A DNA stretch of 64,000 bases from Streptomyces nojiriensis (GTDB lineage: Bacteria; Actinomycetota; Actinomycetes; Streptomycetales; Streptomycetaceae), in the NCBI RefSeq assembly GCF_017639205.1, contig NZ_CP071139.1, positions 1,860,001 to 1,924,000 on the forward strand, written 5' to 3'. This document shows, in pieces, positions 17,108 through 25,880 of the stretch. The notes under the pieces were generated by a model. That model was not told the DNA's origin and did no database searches. It saw only the letters and a list, made by a program, of their open reading frames with translations. Each line of letters opens with the position of its first letter. Position 1 is the stretch's first letter. A program made the position numbers and the translations under genes.

Positions 17108-18103
17108 TCAGCCTGCCGAGGCAGCCCGGAAGCGGTTGCGGTACTCCGTCGGCGTCGTGTCGAGTTTGCGGCGGAAGGCGCGGACGAGGGTGTCGGTCGT
17201 GCGGAAGCCGCAGACGGTCGCGACTCGTTCGAGCGTGTCGTCCGTGGACTCCAGCCGGTTCCGGGCCACTTCGACGCGGGCCGATTCGATGTAGGCGGCC
17301 GGGGTCGTCCCCAGTTCCGTCTTGAAGATCCGGGTGAGCTGCCGTTCGCCGACGTGCGCCTGTTCGGCGAGGTCGGCGACGGTGAGCTCCTCGGCGATGT
17401 TCCGCATGACGTGGTGGCGGAGGTCCTCGATGCGGCGGGTCGTCGACACCGGTTCGAGCGGGACGCTGAACTGGCTCTGTCCGCCGGGCCGTTTCAGGTA
17501 CATCACCAGCTGGCGGGCGACGCGCAGGGCGACGGCCTCGCCGAAGTCGTCGGCGACGAGGGCGAGCGAGAGGTCGAGGCAGGCGCTGATTCCGGCGCCG
17601 GTCCACACGTCCTGGTCCCGGATGAAGATCGGATCGGCGTCGACCTCGACCGAGGGGTGCTCGTCGGCGAGTTGGCGGGCGGTGGACCAGTGGGTGGTGG
17701 CCCGCCGGCCGTCCAGCAGCCCGGCGTCCGCGAGGATGTGCGCGCCCACGCAGACGGATGCGACGCGCCGGGCCGTGGCGGCGAGGGTCCGTACCCGGTC
17801 GACCACGGCGGGGTCGGCGAGGGCCCGTACCCGGCCGCGGCCGTCGACCTCGACCGACCCGGGCACCAGCAGGGTGTCGATGCTCCGCCCCGCCACTTCC
17901 CGGAAGGTGGTGTCCGGGAGGATCCGGACCCCGGCGGAGGTGGTGACGGGGTCCATGGTCTCGGCGGCCAGGGCGACGCGGTATCCCGACGCCTCGCCCA
18001 GCTCCCGCTGCAGCAGGGCGAACACCTCCGGCGGTCCGGTGACGTCCAGCAGGTCGACGCCGTCGAAGAGGACGACGACGATGAACCGTCCGACGGTGCT
18101 CAA
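17108..18103 (-). CDS. GlxA-type AraC-family regulator (DJ-1/PfpI + AraC HTH)
   Basis: A 331-residue regulator. The N-terminal half is a DJ-1/PfpI-like domain (VVVLFDGVDLLDVTGPPEVF, with the nucleophile-elbow region SVCVGAHILADAGLLDGRRATTHW cut here into parts: VCVGAHILA, RRATTHW). The C-terminal half has two AraC helix-turn-helix motifs (TVADLAEQAHVGERQLTRIF and ERVATVCGFRTTDTLVRAF). I chose TTG at 18103, preceded by GGAG at good spacing; a GTG at 18145 without such a site is the alternative. It is divergent from an isochorismatase-family gene that it probably controls. Confidence 0.82.
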   Translation of the reverse strand: MSTVGRFIVVVLFDGVDLLDVTGPPEVFALLQRELGEASGYRVALAAETMDPVTTSAGVRILPDTTFREVAGRSIDTLLVPGSVEVDGRGRVRALADPAVVDRVRTLAATARRVASVCVGAHILADAGLLDGRRATTHWSTARQLADEHPSVEVDADPIFIRDQDVWTGAGISACLDLSLALVADDFGEAVALRVARQLVMYLKRPGGQSQFSVPLEPVSTTRRIEDLRHHVMRNIAEELTVADLAEQAHVGERQLTRIFKTELGTTPAAYIESARVEVARNRLESTDDTLERVATVCGFRTTDTLVRAFRRKLDTTPTEYRNRFRAASAG

Positions 18104-18167
18104 GGGGTCTCCGTTCGGTGCGACGACGGCCGTGTCAGGACCCACCGTATGTCGGTTTCTGCGGGTT

Positions 18168-18187
18168 GGATGACATTGCCGACATCC
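18168..18187. promoter_or_regulatory. Inverted repeat, candidate operator of GlxA-type regulator
   Basis: GGATG and CATCC flank a 10-bp spacer in the divergent intergenic region between the AraC-type regulator and the isochorismatase gene. The position about 80 bp before the isochorismatase ATG suits an operator or activator site. The assignment is inferred from symmetry and place only. Confidence 0.4.
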
Positions 18188-18266
18188 GAGGCGGCTCATA
18201 GCGTGGAGAGCACGGCCGCCGCTCCGCGGCCGGCACCTCGACGTGACACCCCAGGAGGGTATTTCC

Positions 18267-18857
18267 ATGTCCAAGACGACCCTGCGCGATCTGAGCGGCC
18301 TCGACCAGGGCCCGGCGTCTGCGGCGGAAGCGACGCTGATCCTGATCGACTGCCAGAACACCTACACCCGGGGCGTGATGGAGCTGACGGGCTGGGAGGC
18401 CGCCCTCGACGCCGCCGCCGCGCTGCTCGCCCGGGCCCGTGCGGCCGGGGCGAAGGTCATCCATGTGGTCAACGACGGCGGCGAGGGGAGCCCGTACGAC
18501 ATCCGGGCCGAGATCGGCCGGATCCACCCCCGGGTGGCTCCCGTCGACGGCGAACCCGTGGTCGTCAAGACGGTCCCCAACGGGTTCGTCGAGACGGACC
18601 TCGGCGACCACGTCGACGCCGCCGGCCACAAGGACGTCATCCTCGCCGGGTTCATGACCCACATGTGCGTGGCCTTCACCGCGGAAGGCGCGTTCCTGCG
18701 GGGAAACCGGCCGACGGTCGTCGCGGACGCCTGCGCGACCCGGCCGCTGCGCACGCCGGTCGCCGAGGTGTCCGCCGAGCAGCTCCACCACGCCGCGCTC
18801 GCGACGATCGCCGATCTCTACGGGGTCGTCGTCCCGTCCGTCTCCTCCCTCGGCTGA
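18267..18857 (+). CDS. Isochorismatase-family cysteine hydrolase
   Basis: A 196-residue isochorismatase-like hydrolase. The catalytic triad can be traced to Asp in ILIDCQNTY, Lys in VVKTVPNGF and Cys in FMTHMCVAFTAEGA. Members hydrolyse amides such as nicotinamide or N-carbamoyl compounds; this substrate is not identifiable. The ATG at 18267 has AGGAGG nine bases upstream, so it is preferred over an ATG eight codons earlier. It is divergent from the GlxA-type regulator, a common regulator/enzyme arrangement. Confidence 0.87.
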   Translation: MSKTTLRDLSGLDQGPASAAEATLILIDCQNTYTRGVMELTGWEAALDAAAALLARARAAGAKVIHVVNDGGEGSPYDIRAEIGRIHPRVAPVDGEPVVVKTVPNGFVETDLGDHVDAAGHKDVILAGFMTHMCVAFTAEGAFLRGNRPTVVADACATRPLRTPVAEVSAEQLHHAALATIADLYGVVVPSVSSLG

Positions 18858-18877
18858 GCCGGCGGCGGCCGGGCCGG

Positions 18878-19795
18878 TCAGCCCGCCGTCGCCACGAGCC
18901 GTCGCAGCGCGGCCCGGGCGGGTGGGCCCCAGGTGGGCTTGCCGCCCGGGCGGCCCCGGACGCCGGCCTCGCCGATGAGGATGCCGCCGAGGGCGCGCTG
19001 GACGGCCCAGCCGCGGGCGCGGCGCAGGGTCGCGTCGTCCGCGGTCGGCCGGTAGGCGGCATGGAAGCGGTCGGCGGCGCCGTCCGGCAGCAGGATCCAG
19101 GGGGCGGCGAGGTCGCAGGCCGGATCACCCGCGCAGAGGTCACCGAAGTCGATCACGCCGCAGAAGGTGCCGTCGGCGGTGAGGACGTTGGCCGGATGGA
19201 GGTCGCTGTGGAGCCACAGCGCCGGGCCCGCCCAGACGGGCGCGGCGACGGCGTCCTCCCAGACCGCGCGGACGGCGTCCGGGTCGGGGATCAGCCCCTG
19301 CTCGGTGGCCGAGGCCAGCCCCTCGGCGAACCCGTCGGCGACGGCCGCCAACGGCCCCCCGCGGCCGTAGTTGCCCACAGGTGCCCCGTCGGGGGCCGGT
19401 CGGTGAAGAGCCGTCAGGAAGGCGGCCAGCCCTTCGGCCGCGTCGGCGGCGTTCGTGGCCGGGGCCCGGTCGGCGGGCTCGCCGGGGACCCAGGTGGTGA
19501 CGATCCAGGGACGCGGGAACCTCTCGGAGGGCTCGCCGATGCGCTGTGGGACGGGAACGGGCAGCGGCAGGGCCGGGGCGAGGGCGGGCAGCCAGGCGTG
19601 CTCCTTGCGCAGCAGCGCGTCCGCGGACGGCGTCGCCCAGGGCAGCCGGACGGCGAGGTCCTCCCCGAGCCGCCACAGCTGGTTGTCCCAGCCGCGGGCG
19701 CCGAACCGCACGGGGCGGTCCGCCAGGTCGGGGTGCTGGTCGCGTAACAGGTCCCGGACGAGCTCCGCGGTGACCTCGGTTTCGGTGTGCGTCAT
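18878..19795 (-). CDS. Aminoglycoside phosphotransferase (APH)-family kinase
   Basis: A 305-residue APH/choline-kinase-like protein. The catalytic loop is LWLHSDLHPANVL and the metal-binding segment VIDFGDLCAGDPACDLA, both intact. WDNQLWRLGEDLAVRLP gives the nucleotide-binding lobe. Family members phosphorylate aminoglycosides, macrolides or small metabolites; nothing here shows that this is a resistance gene. The ATG at 19795 is chosen because upstream sequence lacks family similarity. It stands alone between convergent and co-oriented genes. Confidence 0.85.
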   Translation of the reverse strand: MTHTETEVTAELVRDLLRDQHPDLADRPVRFGARGWDNQLWRLGEDLAVRLPWATPSADALLRKEHAWLPALAPALPLPVPVPQRIGEPSERFPRPWIVTTWVPGEPADRAPATNAADAAEGLAAFLTALHRPAPDGAPVGNYGRGGPLAAVADGFAEGLASATEQGLIPDPDAVRAVWEDAVAAPVWAGPALWLHSDLHPANVLTADGTFCGVIDFGDLCAGDPACDLAAPWILLPDGAADRFHAAYRPTADDATLRRARGWAVQRALGGILIGEAGVRGRPGGKPTWGPPARAALRRLVATAG

Positions 19796-19862
19796 GCGGA
19801 CCAACCGTAGCCGGGGCCGGCGTCCCGGCGGGGCCGTCGGGGCCGGCGGGCCCGTCATGGCC

Positions 19863-22800
19863 TCAGAGCTCCTCGCCGAGCGGCAGCCGGTGGATGCCCG
19901 GCAGGTACTCGTCGAGCTCCCCCGGGGTGAACCGGGACATGCCCACGACGTGCCAGAACTCACCGGCCACGTCGCCCTCGTACTTGTACCCGCCGGCCGG
20001 GGTCAGCGCCGCCCAGCCGCCCGCCATGCCCATCAGCGTCGCGCGCAGGGACGGCGGTTCGCCGTCCGCCGGGACGTTCCACAGCCGTACGGTGCCGTCC
20101 TCGGCGCCGCTCGCCAGGGTCGTCCCGTCCGGGGAGAAGGCGAGCGAGAGCACCCGGCCGGTGTGGCCGACGAGGTCGGTGAGGTGCTCGCCCGTCACGG
20201 CGTCCCACAGGCCGACGGCCCGGTCGTCGCCGCCGGTGGCCAGCAGCGGGCGGCCCGGGTGGGCGGCCACCGCCCACAGCCTGCCCCCGCGTCCGCGCAG
20301 CCGCTGATCCGCCTGCCCGTCCCGGCGGACGATGGCCGTACCGTCCCAGCTCGCGCTGGCGAGCCAGGCGCCGCCCGGGCCGTACGCGACGCCGTACACC
20401 CGGTCGGCATGTCCGCCGAGCTGCTCCAGGAGCTCTCCGCTCCTGGCGTCCCACACCCGTACGAAGCTGTCGTCGCAGCCGGTGGCCAGTACATCGGCGT
20501 CCTGGCGGAAGGCGATGGAGCGGACCCGGCCCCGGTGCTCGGTCAGTGTCGACACGGGGGAACCGGTGGGGCGGAACCAGACGCGTACGGAGTCGTCGTC
20601 GTTGGCGGTGGCGAGCAGGGTCCCGTCGGCGTTGAAGGCCTCCGCCCAGACGTGCTCGGTCTCGGCGTCGAGCTCCCTCAGGTACTCGCCGCCCAGCGGG
20701 TCCCAGAGGTACATGTCGCCGTCGTTGCTGGCCGTGGCGAGGATGGCTTCGAGGGGGCTGAAGGCCGCCGAGACCAGCCGGTCGCCGCGCCCGGTGAGCT
20801 CTTGCGTACGCCGGCCCGTGCGCGTCTCCCACAGCCGTACGACCCCGTCGTTCCCGGCCGTGGCCAGCTGTGCGCCGTCCGCACTGAAGGCGACACCGCT
20901 GATCCGGCGGCCGTGGCCGCGCAGGATGCGCTTGCCCTGGCCGGTGGCCGCGTCCCAGATCTGCGCGCCGCCGTCGTTTCCGACGGTGAGCAGTTGGCTG
21001 TCGCCGGGCCGGAAGGCGCATGCCCAGGCGGTGCCGCGGTGCTCGGTCGGCTGCTGGGGGTGGAGCACGATCGTGTACCCGTGGGGGCGCTCGGTGACCG
21101 TCCACAGCCGGACCGCGCCGTTGCTGTCGCAGGCCGCGAGGAGTTTCCCGTCGTCGCCGAAGAGCACCTGGTAGACGGCACCGGTGCCCCGTTCGAGGAT
21201 TCCGGCGGGCGTGCCGACCACCGGGTCCCAGAGCCGCACCTGGCCGTCGGTGTCACCGCTGGCGAGGAGGTTGCCCCCGGGGTGGAAGTCGAGGACGTAC
21301 ACCCGGCCGGTGTGGCCGGTGAACTCGTGCAGCAGCCGCGCGTCGGCCGTCCGCCAGATCCGCACCGTGCCGCCCTGCCCGGGCGCGCCCCGGTCGGCGG
21401 TGGCGAAGAGGGTCCCGTCGGGGCTGAACCGGGCACGGTAGACGGCTCCCTGGTGCCCGTCGATCTCCCGGACGCAGTGCCCGGTGTTCAGGTCCCAGAG
21501 CCGTGCCTTCGCGCCCGCGTCCCCGGTGAGCAGCAGGCCGTCCGGTCCGTGGACCGCGGTGTAGACGGGTGCGGCGTGACCCGGCATCCGGTGCACGGGT
21601 TCGCCGGTGGCCGTGTCCCAGACCGTGACCAGGCCCTCGCGGTCGCCGGTGGCGAGCAGGGTGCCGTCCGCGTCGAAGGAGACCGGCCACACGCCGTCGG
21701 GGTGGACCCGCAGGTGGTGGCGGCAGGCGCCGGTCACCGGGTCCCAGAGCCGGACCGCGCCGTCGGAGCCGCCGGTGGCGATGACGCCCGGCCGGAACTT
21801 CACGGCGTACACGCGGCCTTCGTGCCCCTGGAGGGTGCGCACGGCCCGGCCGTCGTCGGCGCCGCAGACCAGGACGGAGCCGTCCTCGCTGCCGACCGCG
21901 AGGAGTTCGCCGTCGCTGCTGTACGCGATGGGTTCGGGGAGGCGGCTGGTGCGCATGCCGAAGCCGTACGGGACCCCGACGGCGGAGGGCCGGAACCCGG
22001 CGTCCACGGGCATCCCGGGGGCGATCGCGGCGGTCCCGAGCTCGGGGGCCGAGCGCACCGCGTCGTCCATCGTCGTGTCGATGAGCGCGGCCCGGTGCCA
22101 GCGGCTGCCGGTCAGCAGCGCGCCCCGCAGATCGGTCCGGGTCAGCCGGGCCCGGCTGAGGTTCGCGCCGGTCAGGTCGGCCCGGCTCAGGTCGGCCCGG
22201 TCGAGGCGGGCGCCGGTCAGCCGGGTGCCCCGCAGCAGCGCGCCGGAGAGGTTGGCGCCGATCAGCCGGGCGTCCGTCAGATCGGCGTCGGTGAGGTCGA
22301 CCCCGGAGAAGTCGCGGTGCGAGAGGTCCTCGCCGGCCAGCCGGGCGCCGCGCAGGTCGGCGTTGGCCGGTACCCGGAGCCGGTCGGAGATCCGGACGGC
22401 GTTGGCGCGGGCGGCCTCGCTGACGGCGCGCCCCGGGGAGTCGAGGACCTCGCGCACCCAGCGGGCGCACTGCTCGTGGTCGGCGAGGTCGCAGAAGAAC
22501 TCGACGGCGAGCTGGCTCAGCGGGCGCGCGAGGAGCAGGGTGTGCTGTCCGCGGGCGAGCTGGCGGGCGGCCTCCCGCGCCACCAGCCATTCGATGACGG
22601 AGCCGTGGATGAACTGGAAGACCCCGTCGTCGCTGCGGACCAGCAGGCTGCCCGCGCCGACCGCCTGGGCGCGCTCGGAAGGGGTGAGCGGGGACTCGGT
22701 GAGTTCGCTGAGGGTGTCGGCCACGGTCTCGGTGAGCTCGTCGAGCCGCAGGGCGCTGCGGCCGCTCTCCCACAGCCGCCAGGCCAGCGCGGTGACCGCG

Positions 22801-25724
22801 GCCCACAGCTGGTCGACGGTGAGTCCGGGCGGCGCGCCGGGCCCGCCCTGGCCGCGCCGTTCCTCGTGGTCGAGCCAGGAGGTGAACACGTCCTCGTACA
22901 GCCGGGCGGGGCTGAGCGCCCGGCCCGCTCCGGCGACCGCGCGCAGCTGGTCCTGGCTCAGATCGGCGACGAAGGAGAGCAGCCGGGGATTGCGGCAGAG
23001 CATCAGGAGGTCGGGGATGTTGCGCAGGAGCTGGTAGCGGCGGTCGGCGGCGCGCTCGTCGCCGTAGCTGCGTACGAGGTAGGAGCGGATCTGGGCGGGG
23101 GTGAAGCCCTCGACGGCCAGGATCCTGCGCTGCGGGAGCAGGCCGACGCGCTCGCCGAGCGCGGTGAGGACCTGGGCGTGCGACTTGAAGTGCTGGGTGC
23201 GGCTGCTGACGACGATCTTGGCGTGGTCCACGGCCGCGTCGAGGAGGACCTGGAGGTGGTCGGCGGCCCGGTCGTAGCTGACCCGGTTGACCAGTTCGTC
23301 GAAGCCGTCGAAGAGCAGGACGACGCGGCCCTGGGCGAGCATGTAGCGCAGGGCCCGCAGGTCGATGGTGTCGACGTCGTGGCCGGCCAGATGCGCGGCG
23401 ACCAGGCCTTCGAGGCTGTGCGCCCGGTCGAGGGAGTTGAGCGGGATCAGCAGCGGGGTCAGGTGCGGGAGCTGTTCGGAGATGCGCCGGGCGAGCTCGC
23501 GCAGCGCGAAGGTCTTGCCGTGTCCGAAGTCGCCGAGGAGCAGGACGAACCGGCCGTGGTCGGACTCCAGGAGTTCCAGCAGCTCCTCGACGAGTCCGTC
23601 GCGCTCCTGGCCGTCGGGGCGATCGGCGTCGCGGTAGCGCTGGGGGAGGTAGAGGCCGGGGGCGTACTGCTCGCTGCTGCTGAGCCGGGCCGTCTGCGCG
23701 GCGACGTAGCCGCGGAGGTCGAGCAGGCCCTGGAACTCGATGAAGCTCCGGACCCGGACCCGGACGCCGTGGGCGGCGGCCCGCCGGCGCAGCCCGCCGG
23801 CCGGGGCGTCGCCCGCGTACACCAGGACGGCCTCGGAGCCGGTGTCGGTCGCGTGCACCTGGGCGATGAAGCGGTCGAGTTCGTCCTCGGTGGGGCTCCC
23901 GGGGTGGACTGCTATGCGCTGCTGCTGGACGACGCCGTCCTCCTGCTCCTGCCAGGTGGCCATGATCTGCACCATGTCGCCCGGTTCACGGCGCGGGACG
24001 TCGCGCAGCCGTACGCCCTCCCGGCGCACGCGGCAGATCTCCTTCACCCGCTCGGCGAGCGCGGCCGCCGGGTCGTCCAGGGGAGCCCGGCCGCCGGCCC
24101 GCTCGACGTTGATGACGGCGGGCAGTTCCGGTACGGGGAAGACCCGGCGGGTCTGCCGCCATGCGGCGGGGAAGGTCTCGGACGCGGAGGTGATCCGGTC
24201 GTCCCAGCGGGTCACTCCCTCCGCGCCGACCTGGAGCAGCTGGAACCTGGCGGGGGCCGCGGAGCCGAACAGGGGCAGCTCACCGGCGCCCCCGGACGCC
24301 GCGGAGGCCCCTGAAGCCCCTGAAGCCCCGGCGAGCTGGGTGCGGCTGGGAGCCGAGGTGGTGGTGCGCGGGCCGCCGGTCGGCCCGTGCAGCAGCAGGT
24401 GCAGCCGCGGGGCGGCCAGCCGGGCGAAGGCGTCGGCGTCCCGCAGCCCGCCGGGGCCGCCGACCGCGTCGCCGGGGCGGCGGCCGTCGGTGAGCGGGTG
24501 GCGGAGCGCGCCGATGCGCAGCCAGCCCTCCTCCTCGTACCGGCGCATGGCCTCGGCGAACCAGGCCGCCTGGTCGCGGCCGATGAAGCCGTACTGCTCC
24601 TCGGGGCGGTGGCTGTAGGCCATGGAGGAGTTGAATCCGGCGACGACCGTGCTCAGTTCGGGCACCGGGAAGAGGGTCCAGGGCTGGTCGCTGTCGAAGA
24701 CGGTGTCCAGGCCCTGGTAGAGGCCGCGGAACAGCCGGGTGTAGTGGCGCCATTTGGGCCAGTACGGCGGCTGCGGTGCCACCTCGTCGGCCTCGCAGGT
24801 GTGGAAGTAGGCCTGGGACGCGGCCTGGTTCACGTCCTGCGCGCCCGGTACCACCATCACCCGCTGGGGGGACAGGTCGAGCTGGGAGCGCAGGGCGGTG
24901 AGGAAGCTGAGGGCCTGGTCGCATTCGCGCGGGCTGCCGGACGCGGTGAGGTCGCCGGTGACCACCATCAGATCGGGGGCGGGTGCCCCCGCGTCCCTGA
25001 GCATGATGAGGTCGCCGCGGATCTGCCGGCTGAGCGAGTCTGGTTCGCGGCCGCGCCCGAAGTCGGGCCCGGCCAGGTGCAGGACGGTCACGGTGTCCTG
25101 GGCTCCGTGGCCGGCCGCGGCAGCCTGCGGGTAGAGCGGCGCCCTGACCGGCCGCCGGCGCCCCGACCAGCCGGGGCCGGCGAGCGCGCTCGGCTGCGGG
25201 TGGCCCGGGTTGGGCTGCTCCGGGTGGCGGACGGGTCCCGGACCGCTCCCCGGGAAACCGGGACGGCGGCCCGGCCGGGCATGGCCGTCGACGGCCTGCC
25301 CGACCCGGTTCAGGAGCAGGGAACGGGCCACGTCGATGTCCGCCACCCCGACGAGGTCGACGTAGGTGATCGTGGCGAGGAGTCCCTCGATCGGGATCTC
25401 GTCCACCCGGACGGTCAGCAGCCTCCGTTCGGGCGACTCGGGCGAGGCCCGGAGCGCGGCCTGCCATTCCATGCGACCGTAGGTGGAACGCTCGTAGTGG
25501 CGGGACAGGACGGCGATGACCGCCACGGACTCGCTGACCCCCCGGTCCATGAAGTCTATGAAGTTGGTCCCCGGCACGAAGTCCCAGGCCTGCACCACCG
25601 TGCGGTAACCGGCTTCCTCCAGGGTCCAGGCGATCCATGCGGCCCATTGTTCGTCTGCCGGGGAGTAACTGATGAAGAAGTCGAACTCTCTTGCGGGAGC
25701 GCCGAATTGCCCGTCCGTCATCAT
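19863..25724 (-). CDS. TIR / degenerate metallophosphoesterase / NACHT / pentapeptide / WD40 giant STAND protein
   Basis: A 1,953-residue NLR-like multidomain protein. Domains in order: TIR at about 13-140 (FDFFISYSPADEQW; a Glu in YGRMEWQAA at the usual NADase position); a Pro/Gly linker; a metallophosphoesterase-like domain at about 210-500; an uncharacterised region at about 530-680; NACHT NTPase with Walker A LLLGDFGHGKT near 729-738 and Walker B VVLLFDGFDEL near 801-811; pentapeptide repeats at about 1121-1215; about 14-15 WD40 repeats from 1265 to 1900, enough for two seven-bladed propellers. The phosphoesterase looks inactive: the motifs expected as D-x-H and GNHD read AGPDFG and GAQD, and the last H-x-H reads HGPTGG. 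By family knowledge such proteins are sensors whose TIR output depletes NAD or makes signal nucleotides, often in phage defence. The ATG at 25724 is followed by a second ATG; the ribosome-binding site is weak. Confidence 0.9.
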   Translation of the reverse strand: MMTDGQFGAPAREFDFFISYSPADEQWAAWIAWTLEEAGYRTVVQAWDFVPGTNFIDFMDRGVSESVAVIAVLSRHYERSTYGRMEWQAALRASPESPERRLLTVRVDEIPIEGLLATITYVDLVGVADIDVARSLLLNRVGQAVDGHARPGRRPGFPGSGPGPVRHPEQPNPGHPQPSALAGPGWSGRRRPVRAPLYPQAAAAGHGAQDTVTVLHLAGPDFGRGREPDSLSRQIRGDLIMLRDAGAPAPDLMVVTGDLTASGSPRECDQALSFLTALRSQLDLSPQRVMVVPGAQDVNQAASQAYFHTCEADEVAPQPPYWPKWRHYTRLFRGLYQGLDTVFDSDQPWTLFPVPELSTVVAGFNSSMAYSHRPEEQYGFIGRDQAAWFAEAMRRYEEEGWLRIGALRHPLTDGRRPGDAVGGPGGLRDADAFARLAAPRLHLLLHGPTGGPRTTTSAPSRTQLAGASGASGASAASGGAGELPLFGSAAPARFQLLQVGAEGVTRWDDRITSASETFPAAWRQTRRVFPVPELPAVINVERAGGRAPLDDPAAALAERVKEICRVRREGVRLRDVPRREPGDMVQIMATWQEQEDGVVQQQRIAVHPGSPTEDELDRFIAQVHATDTGSEAVLVYAGDAPAGGLRRRAAAHGVRVRVRSFIEFQGLLDLRGYVAAQTARLSSSEQYAPGLYLPQRYRDADRPDGQERDGLVEELLELLESDHGRFVLLLGDFGHGKTFALRELARRISEQLPHLTPLLIPLNSLDRAHSLEGLVAAHLAGHDVDTIDLRALRYMLAQGRVVLLFDGFDELVNRVSYDRAADHLQVLLDAAVDHAKIVVSSRTQHFKSHAQVLTALGERVGLLPQRRILAVEGFTPAQIRSYLVRSYGDERAADRRYQLLRNIPDLLMLCRNPRLLSFVADLSQDQLRAVAGAGRALSPARLYEDVFTSWLDHEERRGQGGPGAPPGLTVDQLWAAVTALAWRLWESGRSALRLDELTETVADTLSELTESPLTPSERAQAVGAGSLLVRSDDGVFQFIHGSVIEWLVAREAARQLARGQHTLLLARPLSQLAVEFFCDLADHEQCARWVREVLDSPGRAVSEAARANAVRISDRLRVPANADLRGARLAGEDLSHRDFSGVDLTDADLTDARLIGANLSGALLRGTRLTGARLDRADLSRADLTGANLSRARLTRTDLRGALLTGSRWHRAALIDTTMDDAVRSAPELGTAAIAPGMPVDAGFRPSAVGVPYGFGMRTSRLPEPIAYSSDGELLAVGSEDGSVLVCGADDGRAVRTLQGHEGRVYAVKFRPGVIATGGSDGAVRLWDPVTGACRHHLRVHPDGVWPVSFDADGTLLATGDREGLVTVWDTATGEPVHRMPGHAAPVYTAVHGPDGLLLTGDAGAKARLWDLNTGHCVREIDGHQGAVYRARFSPDGTLFATADRGAPGQGGTVRIWRTADARLLHEFTGHTGRVYVLDFHPGGNLLASGDTDGQVRLWDPVVGTPAGILERGTGAVYQVLFGDDGKLLAACDSNGAVRLWTVTERPHGYTIVLHPQQPTEHRGTAWACAFRPGDSQLLTVGNDGGAQIWDAATGQGKRILRGHGRRISGVAFSADGAQLATAGNDGVVRLWETRTGRRTQELTGRGDRLVSAAFSPLEAILATASNDGDMYLWDPLGGEYLRELDAETEHVWAEAFNADGTLLATANDDDSVRVWFRPTGSPVSTLTEHRGRVRSIAFRQDADVLATGCDDSFVRVWDARSGELLEQLGGHADRVYGVAYGPGGAWLASASWDGTAIVRRDGQADQRLRGRGGRLWAVAAHPGRPLLATGGDDRAVGLWDAVTGEHLTDLVGHTGRVLSLAFSPDGTTLASGAEDGTVRLWNVPADGEPPSLRATLMGMAGGWAALTPAGGYKYEGDVAGEFWHVVGMSRFTPGELDEYLPGIHRLPLGEEL

Positions 25725-25880
25725 GAGTCCATCGTAGGGCCGTGCCCCCGGCCGAGGGATTGTCCCGTCAAGGACGGGGTCGTCTCCCGCGGAGCGCCGG
25801 ACACCCGGCGCGGGCGGGCCTGTCCGGTTCCTTCCGCCCCGTCTGATGCCGGGGCGTGTGTATGTGCGAACCTGTTCGCC
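25725..25880. other. Divergent promoter region of STAND protein and transporter
   Basis: 156 bp between two divergent genes. I see no convincing -35/-10 pair, operator or ribosome-binding site by eye, although both promoters must lie here. Confidence 0.4.

Noticed and set aside
18878..19795. Aminoglycoside resistance gene
   Set aside because: The APH fold is clear, but many members act on other small molecules and nothing in context supports resistance.
19455..24314. A 1,619-codon open frame on the plus strand opposite the giant STAND gene
   Set aside because: It is a GC-skew shadow: no domain, repetitive Gly/Val/Pro composition, and it lies antisense to clear TIR/NACHT/WD40 coding sequence.
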